The notes: generated by a model not told the origin, from the letters alone. Positions 7,860 through 17,628 are shown, numbered from the stretch's first letter. The stretch is 64,000 bases of DNA from Sulfitobacter sp. CW3 (GCF_019392245.1 NZ_JAHXRL010000001.1:124001-188000), one strand, 5' to 3'. Numbers and translations are program-made.

Positions 7860-7993
7860 CAAACATTGCGGAAATGGCGAATTTTTAGGCAAAAATTGGC
7901 GGAATTGCTGGCGATATGCGCAGTATTGTGACGCCCTCTTGTGGTTTACGTAGAAACTGCCATGTCAAAGCTGTTGATAAGAAGGAATAACCG

Positions 7994-9064
7994 ATGTCGA
8001 TCACCAAAGCCCAAGTTGAAGCAGAACTGCAGCGAGTCACCTTGCCGGATGGGAAATCCATCCTTGCCCATGATTTGGTGCGCGCTTTGACGGTTGAGGG
8101 CGATGTCGTTCGTTTTGTGATCGAGGCCCCGAATGCGCAGGTCGCAGCACAAATGGCACCGTTGCGGGACGCGGCAGAGCAGGTGGTCAAGGCGATGGAG
8201 GGTGTGAGGACAGTTACTGTTGCCCTGACGGCCCACGGCCCGGCCCCCAAGGCACCGGCACCCAGCCTTAAGATTGGCGGCCATCCCAAACCTCAAGAGG
8301 GGCCAACCAAACCGTCAGGTGTAAAGCGTATTCTGGCCATCGGGTCAGGTAAGGGCGGTGTCGGGAAATCGACCGTCAGTTCCAACATCGCCGTCGCCTT
8401 GGCGCGGGCAGGGCGCAAGGTCGGGTTGCTGGATGCAGATATTTACGGGCCCAGCCAGCCGCGCATGATGGGTGTGAACAAGCGCCCCGCGTCGCCGGAT
8501 GGCAAAACGATCATTCCCTTGCACGCCCATGGCGTCACCTTGATGTCTATCGGCTTTATGATGGAAGAGGGCAAAGCCGTTGTCTGGCGTGGCCCGATGC
8601 TGATGGGTGCGTTGCAGCAGATGTTGGGGCAGGTCGAATGGGGCGAGCTTGACGTATTGCTGGTTGATCTGCCGCCCGGCACTGGCGATGTGCAGCTGAC
8701 CTTATGTACCAAGTCCGAATTGTCGGGGGCCATCGTTGTGTCGACGCCGCAAGACGTGGCGCTGATCGATGCGCGCAAGGCGATCGACATGTTCAACACC
8801 CTAAAGACGCCCGTTCTTGGCCTGATCGAGAATATGTCGATGTTCGTGTGTCCCGATTGCGGATCCGAGCATGAGATTTTTGGCCATGGTGGTGTTGCGG
8901 ACGAGGCAAAGAAAATCGGCGTGCCATTGCTGGGCAGTTTGCCCATTGATCTGGAAACCCGGCTTGCGGGCGACGCGGGCACCCCGATCGCAGCGGGCGA
9001 TGGCCCCATGGCGCAGGCCTATGCCCGCATCGCTGATGGGTTGATAAAGGGCGGGATGGCTTAA
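7994..9064 (+). CDS. apbC: Mrp/ApbC/NBP35-type iron-sulfur carrier P-loop NTPase
   Basis: 356-residue cytosolic ATPase that binds and transfers Fe-S clusters to apoproteins. Domains in order: an N-terminal MIP18/DUF59 domain (about 1-80), a Pro/Ala-rich linker (82-108), and the ParA-like NTPase with the deviant Walker A GKGGVGKST at 119-127, LLDADIYGPSQP, and LLVDLPPGTGD. The cluster-binding CPDC motif lies at 287-290. AAGGA precedes the start by about 8 bases. Length matches the family. It lies upstream of the dcw leader and is probably its own transcription unit. Confidence 0.95.
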   Translation: MSITKAQVEAELQRVTLPDGKSILAHDLVRALTVEGDVVRFVIEAPNAQVAAQMAPLRDAAEQVVKAMEGVRTVTVALTAHGPAPKAPAPSLKIGGHPKPQEGPTKPSGVKRILAIGSGKGGVGKSTVSSNIAVALARAGRKVGLLDADIYGPSQPRMMGVNKRPASPDGKTIIPLHAHGVTLMSIGFMMEEGKAVVWRGPMLMGALQQMLGQVEWGELDVLLVDLPPGTGDVQLTLCTKSELSGAIVVSTPQDVALIDARKAIDMFNTLKTPVLGLIENMSMFVCPDCGSEHEIFGHGGVADEAKKIGVPLLGSLPIDLETRLAGDAGTPIAAGDGPMAQAYARIADGLIKGGMA

Positions 9065-9199
9065 GACCCGTCTTTGCCGCTCTGAGCCACCTATAGAAAG
9101 CGTACCGCCAAGTCTTAGCGGTGCGGGTTGCCGTTGATCTGCGCAGCCGGTCTTGGCGGTCCCATTTCCCCCAATAATACGGTCCGATGATGTCCCGTG

Positions 9200-9224
9200 C
9201 GGGATTTCATGGGATTTTTCAGGA
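9200..9224 (+). promoter_or_regulatory. upstream TGGGA-type box cluster, possible MraZ site
   Basis: CGGGA (9200-9204), TGGGA (9210-9214) and the weaker CAGGA (9220-9224) recur with a 10-bp period and 5-base spacers. MraZ of E. coli binds TGGGN direct repeats with 5-base spacers (known). This copy is far from the likely promoter at 9420, so its use is uncertain. A weaker pair (TGGGA, CGGAA) starts at 9276. Confidence 0.45.
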
Positions 9225-9379
9225 TGCCGGATCTGCTGGCGGTCAGGTGATTCGGCCATAAGCCGCCGTTTCACGTGGGAATTGGCGGAACTGCCCTTGA
9301 ATCCTGTTGCATGTTACCATTGATTTCTAGAACAAGGAGGGAACATGCCTTGTGGATAAGTCTGAGGGCATCTTTTTTC

Positions 9380-9425
9380 CGGGATTTCGTGGGAAATTTT
9401 GGCTCGCGATGAATGCTACTATATG
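9380..9425 (+). promoter_or_regulatory. probable dcw promoter with MraZ operator boxes
   Basis: Three boxes with a 10-bp period, CGGGA (9380), TGGGA (9390) and TGGCT (9400), match the TGGGN-N5 direct repeats bound by MraZ in other bacteria. They run into a possible -35 (TTTTGG, 9397-9402) and, 17 bases on, a -10-like TATATG (9420-9425). MraZ bound here would cover the -35 region, which fits autorepression of the cluster. The mraZ start is 427 bases downstream, so the leader is unusually long. Confidence 0.65.
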
Positions 9426-9431
9426 TTGTGC

Positions 9432-9791
9432 TCAATTTCGCTTTTAACTCATCATGGGGTGATATCGGGGCGGAAAAGATACTCTACATGTTGTTTTACA
9501 GCCCTGTGTAAAACCAAATCCAGTGTTATTTCCCAAAGAAAAGTGTAGACGCCCATGAATTCCCATGGCATCCCTAGTACATCAGATGAGAACGAGACAA
9601 GGGGCACCAAACGACCCCAAAGACCAAATAAAACTCTAGCAGGTTCATACAGGCACCTCGCTTTCATCAGACCAAGAATCCGGCGCGCGAGCGAGCAGAC
9701 ATCCCCCCAGGTGGCGCGCGCAGTCGGACTTCCCCGCACAGCGGGACGGGCGGCGGGTTGATCAGTGGCAGCAGATCAACCCGCCGTTTTT
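9432..9791 (+). ncRNA. UpsM-like sRNA from the dcw 5' leader
   Basis: Between the probable promoter at 9380-9425 and mraZ lies about 360 bases with no supported gene, ending in a perfect intrinsic terminator. R. sphaeroides has exactly this arrangement: the long leader of the dcw cluster ends early at a terminator and yields the abundant sRNA UpsM (established knowledge). I assign this by position and layout, not by sequence match, because I cannot compare with UpsM here. The start is estimated from the -10 box. The leader also contains ACATGTTGTTTTACAGCC and a C-rich AGACATCCCCCCAGG stretch near 9690, which may be regulatory. Confidence 0.6.
9751..9791 (+). terminator. strong intrinsic terminator in the mraZ leader
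   Basis: A perfect 13-bp stem, CGGCGGGTTGATC / GATCAACCCGCCG, with a 10-base loop and a TTTTT tail at 9787-9791. It lies 61 bases before the mraZ start, in the direction of the cluster. Transcription of mraZ therefore needs read-through or another start in the short space after it. Confidence 0.9.
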
Positions 9792-9852
9792 ACATCTACC
9801 GCCGGGGGTATGAATTTTAGACGCAAAGCGCGTCATAGGCAGGGACAGACAC

Positions 9853-10356
9853 GTGAGCCGCAGGTTCAGAGGCGAAAGCCAACACAAGGTCGATACGAAG
9901 GGGCGGGTGTCTATCCCGGCCTCTTTTCGTCGTGTGTTGGAAGCCGGTGATCCGAATTGGCAAAACGGCGGCACGCCCGAGCTGGTAATCGTTTATGGCG
10001 ACAGCCGCCGCAGCTATCTTGAGTGTTATACCATGCAGGCGATTGACGAGGTCGATGATAAAATCGACGCGCTGCCGCGTGGATCAATGGAACGCAAGAT
10101 GTTGCAACGTCTGTTCCACGGCCAGTCTTTCCCGACAGCTGTTGATGAAACCGGCCGTCTGGTCTTGCCTGCCAAACTGCGCAGCAAAATCGATCTGGAA
10201 GGCGAGGCGTTCTTTATCGCTGCCGGTGACACGTTCCAGATTTGGAAACCCGAAACATACGAGACCGAGGAAAAAGCCCGCGAAGAAGAATGGCTGGACG
10301 AGTTGCCAGAAGACTTCGATCCCATGGCCTTCCTGGACGGTAAGCCGGGGGCTTAA
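9853..10356 (+). CDS. mraZ: MraZ, transcriptional regulator of the division and cell-wall cluster
   Basis: 167-residue DNA-binding protein with two AbrB-like MraZ half domains: [14 protein letters not shown] (about 14-27) and [16 protein letters not shown] (about 97-112). MraZ forms ring oligomers on TGGGN repeats upstream of its own cluster. Candidate boxes exist at 9380-9404. The start is GTG at 9853 with AGGGA upstream; no in-frame ATG fits better. The C-terminal tail ([20 protein letters not shown]) is acidic, as in other alphaproteobacteria. The stop is 3 bases before rsmH. Confidence 0.95.
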   Translation: MSRRFRGESQHKVDTKGRVSIPASFRRVLEAGDPNWQNGGTPELVIVYGDSRRSYLECYTMQAIDEVDDKIDALPRGSMERKMLQRLFHGQSFPTAVDETGRLVLPAKLRSKIDLEGEAFFIAAGDTFQIWKPETYETEEKAREEEWLDELPEDFDPMAFLDGKPGA

Positions 10357-10361
10357 GCGAT

Positions 10362-11354
10362 ATGACCGCTGCCTCTGATACCCCCTCAGCCCCCCACACG
10401 CCGGTTCTGCTACGCCCCCTTTTGGCAGCAGTTGCCCCCGTCACGGGGCGCTGGCTGGATGGCACATTCGGCGCGGGCGGCTACACCCGTGGCTTGATTG
10501 AGGCAGGTGCGGATCAGGTGATTGCTGTTGATCGCGACCCGCTGGCGTTTGAAATGGCGCAAAGCTGGGCGGCGGCATATGGCGACAAGATCGTCATGCA
10601 GCAGGGTGTGTTCTCAAAGATGGACACCTATGCCCAAGACCTTGACGGGGTTGTGCTGGATCTGGGCGTGTCGTCGATGCAGCTTGATCTGGCCGAACGC
10701 GGCTTTTCGTTCATGCGCGACGGCCCGCTAGACATGCGGATGAGCCAGCAAGGCCCGTCAGCCGCCGATATCGTCAACGAGGCCGAAGAAGAAACCATCG
10801 CGAATATTCTGTTCCAATACGGTGAAGAGCGCGCCAGCCGCCGCATTGCCAAGGCGATTGTCCGCGCTCGTGAAGACGCGCCAATCACCACAACCTTGCA
10901 ATTGGCTGGGCTGGTTGAAGGATGCTTGCCCCGATCCAAACCCGGTCAGTCGCACCCCGCCACCCGCAGCTTTCAGGCGCTGCGCATCGCGGTGAACAAC
11001 GAATATGGTGAATTGTTCGAAGGGCTTATGGCTGCCGAACGCGCGCTGAAACCCGGCGGGCAACTGGCCGTGGTGACCTTTCATTCGGTCGAGGACCGGA
11101 TGGTCAAACGCTTTTTGACCGCGCGTGCAGGGGCGGGCGGTAATGCCAACCGATTTGCCCCCGAGGCCGCACCCGTGCCGCCGCAATTCAAGATCCTCAA
11201 ACGCAAGGCCATCGGGCCAGACGCGCAAGAGCTTGAGGAAAACCCGCGCAGCCGGTCGGCCAAGTTGCGCGTTGCCATTCGGACCGACGCGCCTGCCGGT
11301 CCCGTCGACGCGAAATCGCTCGGCATGCCCATCGTCAAAGGAATCCAACCATGA
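10362..11354 (+). CDS. rsmH: 16S rRNA (cytosine(1402)-N(4))-methyltransferase
   Basis: 330-residue SAM-dependent methyltransferase (MraW) that N4-methylates C1402 in the ribosomal decoding centre. The SAM motif [18 protein letters not shown] is at about 34-51, VIAVDRDP follows, and [15 protein letters not shown] and [14 protein letters not shown] are family signatures. Length is normal. It follows mraZ by five bases and overlaps ftsL by 4 bp (ATGA), so it is cotranscribed. Confidence 0.97.
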   Translation: MTAASDTPSAPHTPVLLRPLLAAVAPVTGRWLDGTFGAGGYTRGLIEAGADQVIAVDRDPLAFEMAQSWAAAYGDKIVMQQGVFSKMDTYAQDLDGVVLDLGVSSMQLDLAERGFSFMRDGPLDMRMSQQGPSAADIVNEAEEETIANILFQYGEERASRRIAKAIVRAREDAPITTTLQLAGLVEGCLPRSKPGQSHPATRSFQALRIAVNNEYGELFEGLMAAERALKPGGQLAVVTFHSVEDRMVKRFLTARAGAGGNANRFAPEAAPVPPQFKILKRKAIGPDAQELEENPRSRSAKLRVAIRTDAPAGPVDAKSLGMPIVKGIQP

Positions 11355-11704
11355 GAGCCGTGCTTTACGTTCTTACCACTTTGTCGGTCATTGGCTTGGC
11401 CTTTTGGGCCTACCGCGAAAACTATGCCACTCAACAAGCGCTTAGCGATACGGATGATCTGCGCCAGGAAATCCGTCAGACCCATAGCAGGCTGGCGGTA
11501 TTGCGGGCTGAATGGGCCTATCTGAACCGGCCAGAGCGTTTGCGCGATCTGTCCGAGCTGAACTTTGACCGGTTGGGCCTGTTGCCGCTGCACCCCGATC
11601 AGTTTGGTGCCATTGATCAGGTCGGTTATCCGCCGCTTCCCGATCTGCCGCTGTTTGAAATTACCCAAGGTGTGGATGTGTCCACGATGGAGGCCACAGA
11701 ATGA
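11351..11704 (+). CDS. ftsL: cell division protein FtsL
   Basis: 117-residue bitopic membrane protein: a short cytoplasmic start, one membrane segment at about 3-20 ([18 protein letters not shown]), then a periplasmic coiled coil from about 28 to 60. FtsL works in the FtsQ-FtsL-FtsB complex that activates FtsW-FtsI. Sequence conservation of FtsL is low, so the call rests on topology, length and position between rsmH and ftsI. The ends overlap both neighbours by 4 bp. Confidence 0.85.
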   Translation: MRAVLYVLTTLSVIGLAFWAYRENYATQQALSDTDDLRQEIRQTHSRLAVLRAEWAYLNRPERLRDLSELNFDRLGLLPLHPDQFGAIDQVGYPPLPDLPLFEITQGVDVSTMEATE

Positions 11705-13488
11705 TCCGCACCCCGCTGCGTCCATTGGCCCGAATTCTTGAGGCGCGTCAAAAGGGCGAAAACCCCGACGCGATCGAACGTGAAAATACACGTATCCGTC
11801 ACGAACAGATGCGCGACAGTGCCCGCCAGCGTGCCGAAGGACGGTTGCTGGTCTTGGGCGTGTTCTTTTTCTGTGCCTTTGCCGTGGTGGGCGCGCGCAT
11901 GGGCGTCATGGCGACCACCGACCCGACAGAGCCGCGCGCGGCGGCCCCCGGTTCCGTGATCTCGGCCACCCGCGCCGATATCGTTGACCGCAACGGCAAC
12001 CTGCTGGCCACGAATTTTGAGACCCACGCCCTGTACGCGCAGCCGCATCACATGATCGATCCTGAACGTGCGGCGAAAAAGCTGATGAAGGTGTTCCCCG
12101 ATCTGGATCAGGAACGTCTGGTGCGTGACTTTACCGGGAAACGTAAGTTCCTGTGGATCAAAAAGAAAATCAGCCCTGAACAAATGCAAGCCGTGCATGA
12201 AATCGGTGAACCCGGCCTGCTGTTTGCCCCGCGTGACATGCGTCTTTACCCCAATGGTGCCTTGGCTGCGCATATCATGGGCGGTGCCAGCTTTGGCAAA
12301 GAGGGCGTGCACGGTGCCGAGGTGATTGGCGTTGCGGGCGCGGAAAAATACTTTGACGATTATCTGCGGGACCCTGCGAACGGCAACAAGCCGCTGGAAT
12401 TGTCGCTGGATATGACGGTGCAAGCCGCATCTGAACGTATCTTGTATGGCGGTATGAAGCTGATGAACGCCAAGGGTGCGACATCGGTCTTGATGGATGT
12501 GCGCACCGGCGAGGTGATCAGCGCCGTGTCCTTGCCGTCGTTTGATCCGAATGATCGCCCCCATGCGGCCATCAGCGGCGATGCGTCGGACAGCCCGCTG
12601 TTCAACCGCTCGGTCCAAGGGGTGTACGAGCTGGGATCGGTGTTCAAGATCTTTGCAGCCGCACAGGCGATTGATCTGGGTTTGGTCACTGCCGACACCG
12701 TTATTGATACCGCTGGCCCGATGAAGGTCGGCGGCTTCCGGATCGGCGAGTTCCACAATATAAACTACGGCGAACAGACGGTTACGGGTATTATCGTGAA
12801 CAGTTCGAACCGCGGGTCGGGGCGTCTGGCCTTGCAGATCGGGGCGGAACGGCAGCAGGCATTCCTGAAAAGCCTTGGTTTCTTTGAACCCACCCCGTTC
12901 GAGATCGTCGAAGCATCCGGCGGCAAACCCCTGCTCCCCAAACGCTGGGAGGAGCTAAGCTCGGTCACGATTTCATATGGGCACGGGCTGTCGTCCAGCC
13001 CGATGCATCTGGCGGCCGGCTACGCGACAATTGCCAATGGCGGTCGCAAAATCGTGCCGACCTTGCTGAAACAATCCGGCCCCAAACTGGGCGACCGGGT
13101 GATGTCTGAACGTGCCGCTGCGGACGCGCGGATGATGCTGCGCGCTGTCGTGACCGAAGGCACCGCCAGCTTTGGCGAGGTGCCCGGCTATCAGGTGGGC
13201 GGCAAGACCGGCACAGCGGATAAACCCGGACCTCGTGGTGGATACCTAGAAGACAAAGTGATCAACACATTCGCCAGCATGTTCCCCGCGCATGATCCCA
13301 AATATGTGCTGATCGTGACCTTGGACGAACCTGTTGAAACATCAGGTGAAAAACCACGCCGCACGGCGGGTTGGACAGCTGTGCCCGTCGCCGCCGAGAT
13401 GATCCGCCGGATCGCGCCCTTGCTGGGGCTTCGACCAACTGTTGAACCGGGCAGTGTCGCTGATATAACGCTGTCCAGCAGCAACTGA
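11701..13488 (+). CDS. ftsI: FtsI/PBP3, division-specific transpeptidase
   Basis: 595-residue penicillin-binding protein that cross-links septal peptidoglycan. It has a cytoplasmic tail, one membrane segment at about 48-68, an N-terminal pedestal domain and a C-terminal transpeptidase domain. All three active-site motifs are present: S313-V-F-K316 (catalytic Ser), S368-S-N370 and K502-T-G504. It overlaps ftsL by 4 bp. murE follows after 15 bases. Confidence 0.96.
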   Translation: MIRTPLRPLARILEARQKGENPDAIERENTRIRHEQMRDSARQRAEGRLLVLGVFFFCAFAVVGARMGVMATTDPTEPRAAAPGSVISATRADIVDRNGNLLATNFETHALYAQPHHMIDPERAAKKLMKVFPDLDQERLVRDFTGKRKFLWIKKKISPEQMQAVHEIGEPGLLFAPRDMRLYPNGALAAHIMGGASFGKEGVHGAEVIGVAGAEKYFDDYLRDPANGNKPLELSLDMTVQAASERILYGGMKLMNAKGATSVLMDVRTGEVISAVSLPSFDPNDRPHAAISGDASDSPLFNRSVQGVYELGSVFKIFAAAQAIDLGLVTADTVIDTAGPMKVGGFRIGEFHNINYGEQTVTGIIVNSSNRGSGRLALQIGAERQQAFLKSLGFFEPTPFEIVEASGGKPLLPKRWEELSSVTISYGHGLSSSPMHLAAGYATIANGGRKIVPTLLKQSGPKLGDRVMSERAAADARMMLRAVVTEGTASFGEVPGYQVGGKTGTADKPGPRGGYLEDKVINTFASMFPAHDPKYVLIVTLDEPVETSGEKPRRTAGWTAVPVAAEMIRRIAPLLGLRPTVEPGSVADITLSSSN

Positions 13489-13503
13489 TAAAGAGCGTCC
13501 CCC

Positions 13504-14985
13504 ATGGGCACACAGGCCGTCCCCCTTTCCTCACTTGGTCTGACCGCAAAGGGGGAGGCCAACCCCGACATTACCGGCATCGCCGTTGACAGCCGTCAGG
13601 TGAAAAGCGGCTTTTTGTTTGCCGCCATGCCCGGCAGCAAAGTCCACGGGGCCGAGTTTATTCAATATGCGTTGCGGATGGGTGCGGCTGCGGTACTGAC
13701 CGATGCCAAAGGTGCTGCGATTGCAGCCGATGCGCTGGCCGACGCGGGCGTTGCCGTTGTCGTCACCGACGCCCCGCGCGAGGCGCTGTCACGCTCAGCC
13801 GCCCTGTGGTTCGGTGCGCAACCTGCCACTATGATCGCGGTGACGGGCACGAATGGCAAAACATCGGTCAGCACCTTTGTCCGCCAAATCTGGATCGAAA
13901 TGGGCCTGTCCGCCGTCAACCTTGGCACCACGGGCGTCGAGGGCGCATGGACAGCACCGCTGGCCCATACCACGCCCGAACCGATCACCCTGCACCGCGC
14001 CTTGGCCGAAGCGGCGGCAAACGGCATCACCCATGCCGCGATGGAGGCGTCATCGCACGGGCTGGACCAGCGCCGCCTTGACGGGGTGACGCTGAAAGCG
14101 GCGGGATTTACGAATTTCACGCAGGACCATCTAGATTATCACGAGACATTCGAGGCGTATTTCGATGCCAAAGCGGGATTGTTCTCGCGCGTGTTGCCAG
14201 AAGACGGGACGGCGGTGATCAACATTGACGATCCCAAAGGCGTCGATATGGCTGCCATTGCGCGTGCGCGGGGCTGCGCTGTCATCAGCGTCGGTCGGGA
14301 TGGTGGCGATCTGCACCTGACGGGCCAGCGCTTTGACGCCACCGGGCAGGACCTGCGGTTCGATTGGCGCGGCAAGACCTATCAGAAACGGCTGAACCTG
14401 ATTGGCGGGTTTCAGGCGGATAATATCTTGCTTGCGGCGGGTCTGGTCATCGCTTGCGGGGCAGAGCCTGCCGATGTGTTCGATACGATCCCGCATCTAA
14501 CCACCGTGCGGGGCCGGATGCAGCTGGCCGCGACCCGCGATAATGGCGGCGCGGTGTTTGTGGATTACGCCCATACGCCCGATGCCATTGCCACCGCGCT
14601 TCAGGCGATGCGCCCGCATGTGATGGGCCGTCTGGTGGCCATCGTGGGCGCAGGCGGTGACCGCGATACGACCAAACGCCCCTTGATGGGGCAGGCGGCG
14701 GCAGAACATGCGGATCTGGTTTTCGTGACCGATGATAACCCACGCTCGGAAGACCCCGCAGTGATCCGTGCGGCGGTGATGGGCGGCGCACCAGACGCGA
14801 CCGAAGTCAGCGACCGCGCCGAGGCGATTTTGCGCGGCATTGATGCCATCGGCCCCGGCGATGCGCTGCTGATTGCGGGCAAGGGCCATGAAACCGGGCA
14901 GATCATCGGCGATGATGTCTTGCCCTTTGATGATGTGGAGCAGGCCAGCGTTGCGGTCGCGGCACTGGACGGGAGACTAACATGA
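13504..14985 (+). CDS. murE: UDP-MurNAc-tripeptide synthetase MurE
   Basis: 493-residue Mur ligase adding the third amino acid (meso-diaminopimelate in Gram-negative bacteria) to UDP-MurNAc-L-Ala-D-Glu. The ATP loop VTGTNGKTSV is at about 115-124, followed by the AMEASSHGLDQRRLDG block typical of MurE. The DAP-specificity motif DDNPRSEDP is clearly present in the C-terminal domain, which supports DAP over Lys. It overlaps murF by 4 bp. Confidence 0.97.
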   Translation: MGTQAVPLSSLGLTAKGEANPDITGIAVDSRQVKSGFLFAAMPGSKVHGAEFIQYALRMGAAAVLTDAKGAAIAADALADAGVAVVVTDAPREALSRSAALWFGAQPATMIAVTGTNGKTSVSTFVRQIWIEMGLSAVNLGTTGVEGAWTAPLAHTTPEPITLHRALAEAAANGITHAAMEASSHGLDQRRLDGVTLKAAGFTNFTQDHLDYHETFEAYFDAKAGLFSRVLPEDGTAVINIDDPKGVDMAAIARARGCAVISVGRDGGDLHLTGQRFDATGQDLRFDWRGKTYQKRLNLIGGFQADNILLAAGLVIACGAEPADVFDTIPHLTTVRGRMQLAATRDNGGAVFVDYAHTPDAIATALQAMRPHVMGRLVAIVGAGGDRDTTKRPLMGQAAAEHADLVFVTDDNPRSEDPAVIRAAVMGGAPDATEVSDRAEAILRGIDAIGPGDALLIAGKGHETGQIIGDDVLPFDDVEQASVAVAALDGRLT

Positions 14986-16418
14986 CCTTGTGGACAGCAG
15001 CAGAGGCGGCCAAAGCCACCGGAGGCCGCGCAATCGGTGATTGGGCCTGTGACGGCGTATCGATTGACACCCGTACCATCCAAAACGGCGATCTATTTGT
15101 GGCCCTAAAGGATGTGCGCGACGGGCATGATTTCGTGGCGATGGCGTTGGAAAAAGGCGCAGGGGCGGCTTTGGTCAGCCATGTGCCAGACGGTGTGGCC
15201 GCCGATGCGCCGTTGTTGATCGTTGACGATGTGCTGCAGGGGCTTGAGGCGCTAGGGGCTGCGGCCCGTGCGCGCACGCAGGCCAAGGTGGTCGCGGTGA
15301 CGGGCAGCGTCGGCAAAACATCGACCAAGGAAATGCTGCTGGCGATATTCGCCGATCAGGGGCGCGCACATGCATCCGTGGACAGCTACAACAACCACTG
15401 GGGCGTGCCGCTGACATTGGCGCGGATGCCCGTGGATACCGAATTTGCGGTGATCGAGATCGGCATGAACCACCCGGGAGAGATTTCACCGCTGGCGATC
15501 CTGACGAAACCGGATGTGGCGATGGTGACAACGGTTGCAGCCGTGCATCTAGAGGCATTTGACAATGTCGCGGGCATTGCCGTTGAAAAGGCTGCGATTT
15601 TCGACGGGTTAGCGCCGGGCGGGGTGGCTGTGATCAACGCCGATATCGAACATGCGGCGATCTTGATGGCCAAAGCGGTTGATTGCCGTCTGCGCGAGGT
15701 GGAATTCGGTGAACACGGCTATCATTTCAAACTGAAAGACGTACAGGTCCAAGGCGATGTGACCGTTGTCCAAGCGGACGCCGATGGTACGCCGCTGCTG
15801 TTCAAGATCGGCACGCCGGGGCGGCATTTCGCGATGAACGCGCTTGGCGCGCTTGCCGTGGCACAGGCGATGGGGGCCGATCTGGCGCTGGCGGCGGCAT
15901 CGCTTGGCCGCTGGATGCCTTATAAAGGCCGGGGTGTCCGCGAGGTGATCCATCTGGACCCCGTCGAGACACATATGACGCTGAACCTGATCGACGACAG
16001 TTATAACGCCAACCCCACTTCGATGGCTGCCGCGCTCGAGGTTTTGGCCGCGTCAGAAGTGACCCATGACATTGGCCGCGTCAGCAAAGGCCGGCGAATC
16101 GCGTATCTGGGCGATATGAAAGAACTGGGCCCCGACGAGATCGCGCTGCACGCGGGGCTGGCCCATCTGGATGCGACCAAAACGCTGGACGTGATCCACT
16201 GCGTCGGTCCGTTGATGCGGTCGCTATATGATCTTATTCCGGCACATCAGCGGGGCGAATGGGCCGCGACCGCGGCGGAATTGCTGCCCGGATTGGCAAG
16301 CCATCTGGACAGTGGCGATGTGGTGCTGGCCAAGGGATCATTGTCCATGAAATTAGGCCTTATCGTTGACGCGATCCGTAAAATGGGCCATCCGGTGCCA
16401 AACAAAGAACAGGGCTAA
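14982..16418 (+). CDS. murF: UDP-MurNAc-tripeptide-D-Ala-D-Ala ligase MurF
   Basis: 478-residue cytosolic ligase adding D-Ala-D-Ala to complete the UDP-MurNAc-pentapeptide. N-terminal MurF substrate domain contains SIDTRTIQNGDLFVAL. The ATP loop is VTGSVGKTSTKEM, then the EIGMNHPGEI motif and DDSYNANPTSM in the C-terminal part are MurF signatures. Length is normal. Its ATG overlaps the murE stop. Confidence 0.97.
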   Translation: MTLWTAAEAAKATGGRAIGDWACDGVSIDTRTIQNGDLFVALKDVRDGHDFVAMALEKGAGAALVSHVPDGVAADAPLLIVDDVLQGLEALGAAARARTQAKVVAVTGSVGKTSTKEMLLAIFADQGRAHASVDSYNNHWGVPLTLARMPVDTEFAVIEIGMNHPGEISPLAILTKPDVAMVTTVAAVHLEAFDNVAGIAVEKAAIFDGLAPGGVAVINADIEHAAILMAKAVDCRLREVEFGEHGYHFKLKDVQVQGDVTVVQADADGTPLLFKIGTPGRHFAMNALGALAVAQAMGADLALAAASLGRWMPYKGRGVREVIHLDPVETHMTLNLIDDSYNANPTSMAAALEVLAASEVTHDIGRVSKGRRIAYLGDMKELGPDEIALHAGLAHLDATKTLDVIHCVGPLMRSLYDLIPAHQRGEWAATAAELLPGLASHLDSGDVVLAKGSLSMKLGLIVDAIRKMGHPVPNKEQG

Positions 16419-16450
16419 GGCCCGCAAAATTTTGAGTTAGGACGCGCAAA

Positions 16451-17533
16451 ATGCTCTATTGGTTGACCCTGCTGTCGGACGGCGGCGATTTCTTCAACCT
16501 TTTCCGCTACATCACGTTTCGGGCGGGTGGCGCGTTTATGACAGCGCTGATTTTCGGTTTCTTGTTTGGCAAGCCGCTGATCGCGGTTTTGCGCAGACGT
16601 CAGGGCAAAGGCCAGCCGATCCGCGATGACGGCCCCGAGGGGCATTTCGTGAAGGCGGGCACACCGACAATGGGCGGGCTGCTGATTGTGGGGGCGCTGC
16701 TGACCTCGACCTTGCTGTGGGCGCGGCTGGACAATCCGTTCGTCTGGATGATCCTTTTCGTCACAATAAGCTTTGCCGCGATTGGGTTTGCCGATGATTA
16801 TGCCAAGGTCAGCAAGCAGACCGTGGCAGGTGTCTCCGGTAAGGTGCGTCTATTGCTGGGTTTTATCATTGCCGGGATCGCCGCATTTTGGGCGGCGCAA
16901 TACCATCCTGCCGAGCTGCAAAACCAGCTTGCCCTGCCGGTGTTCAAGGACACGCTGATCAACCTTGGCTATCTGTTTATTCCGTTTTCAATGATCGTCA
17001 TCGTGGGGTCTGCCAATGCGGTGAACCTGACCGATGGTCTGGACGGGTTGGCGATTATGCCAGTGATGATCGCGGCGGGGGCTTTGGGCGTGATTGCCTA
17101 TGCCGTGGGCCGGGTCGATTTTACCGAATATCTGGATGTGCATTATGTGCCGGGCACGGGCGAAATTCTGATTTTTACTGCGGGCCTCTTTGGCGGTGGC
17201 CTTGGGTTCTTGTGGTATAACGCGCCGCCTGCGGCTGTGTTTATGGGCGACACCGGTTCGCTGGCTTTGGGCGGCGCATTGGGCGCGATTGCGGTTGCCA
17301 CCAAACACGAGCTGGTTCTGGGCATTGTGGGCGGTCTGTTCGTGGTCGAGGCGATGTCGGTGATCATTCAGGTGCTGTATTTCAAACGCACCGGCAAGCG
17401 GGTGTTCCTGATGGCCCCGATCCACCATCACTATGAGAAAAAGGGCTGGGCCGAGCCGCAGATCGTGATCCGGTTCTGGATCATCTCGTTGATCCTGGCG
17501 ATGATCGGTTTGGCGACGTTGAAAGTACGCTAG
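16451..17533 (+). CDS. mraY: phospho-N-acetylmuramoyl-pentapeptide transferase MraY
   Basis: 360-residue polytopic inner-membrane enzyme that makes lipid I from UDP-MurNAc-pentapeptide and undecaprenyl phosphate. Signatures include [10 protein letters not shown], the aspartate pair in [18 protein letters not shown] and the HHHYEKKGW loop. About ten membrane segments are visible. It starts 32 bases after murF. A 3' repeat with hairpins follows (17540-17623), then an opposing gene, so cluster transcription may weaken or stop here. Confidence 0.97.
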   Translation: MLYWLTLLSDGGDFFNLFRYITFRAGGAFMTALIFGFLFGKPLIAVLRRRQGKGQPIRDDGPEGHFVKAGTPTMGGLLIVGALLTSTLLWARLDNPFVWMILFVTISFAAIGFADDYAKVSKQTVAGVSGKVRLLLGFIIAGIAAFWAAQYHPAELQNQLALPVFKDTLINLGYLFIPFSMIVIVGSANAVNLTDGLDGLAIMPVMIAAGALGVIAYAVGRVDFTEYLDVHYVPGTGEILIFTAGLFGGGLGFLWYNAPPAAVFMGDTGSLALGGALGAIAVATKHELVLGIVGGLFVVEAMSVIIQVLYFKRTGKRVFLMAPIHHHYEKKGWAEPQIVIRFWIISLILAMIGLATLKVR

Positions 17534-17539
17534 GCGAAA

Positions 17540-17623
17540 GCCTGTCGCTGTCTGGGGGCAAGAGGGGGCCAGCCCCCATCGGCCTTTGGCCGATTCCCCC
17601 GGAGCTTACTTGGCAAAATGAAA
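17540..17623 (+). repeat. 3'-end repeat with hairpins downstream of mraY
   Basis: Two small hairpins (GGGGGCCAGCCCCC and TCGGCCTTTGGCCGA) followed by CCCCCGGAGCTTACTTGGCAAAATGAAA. The last part is shared, with few changes, by copies after glcB (about 56900) and after cobT (41567-41600, minus strand). It also lies between the convergent stops of mraY and the glutaminase gene. It probably acts as a terminator or mRNA 3' end; other Roseobacters have similar repeats. Confidence 0.6.
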
Positions 17624-17628
17624 CGTCG

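Noticed and set aside
9452..9739. 95-residue minus-strand frame in the mraZ leader
   Set aside because: No ribosome site and no family likeness; the region fits a structured leader RNA on the other strand.
9555..9761. Plus-strand 68-residue frame inside the UpsM-like leader, a possible leader peptide
   Set aside because: No ribosome site before its ATG and a composition without protein-like features; it ends inside the terminator stem only by chance.
9300..9800. Possible RNase P RNA or tmRNA in the gap before mraZ
   Set aside because: I looked for the conserved 5' and 3' parts of both on each strand and did not find them.
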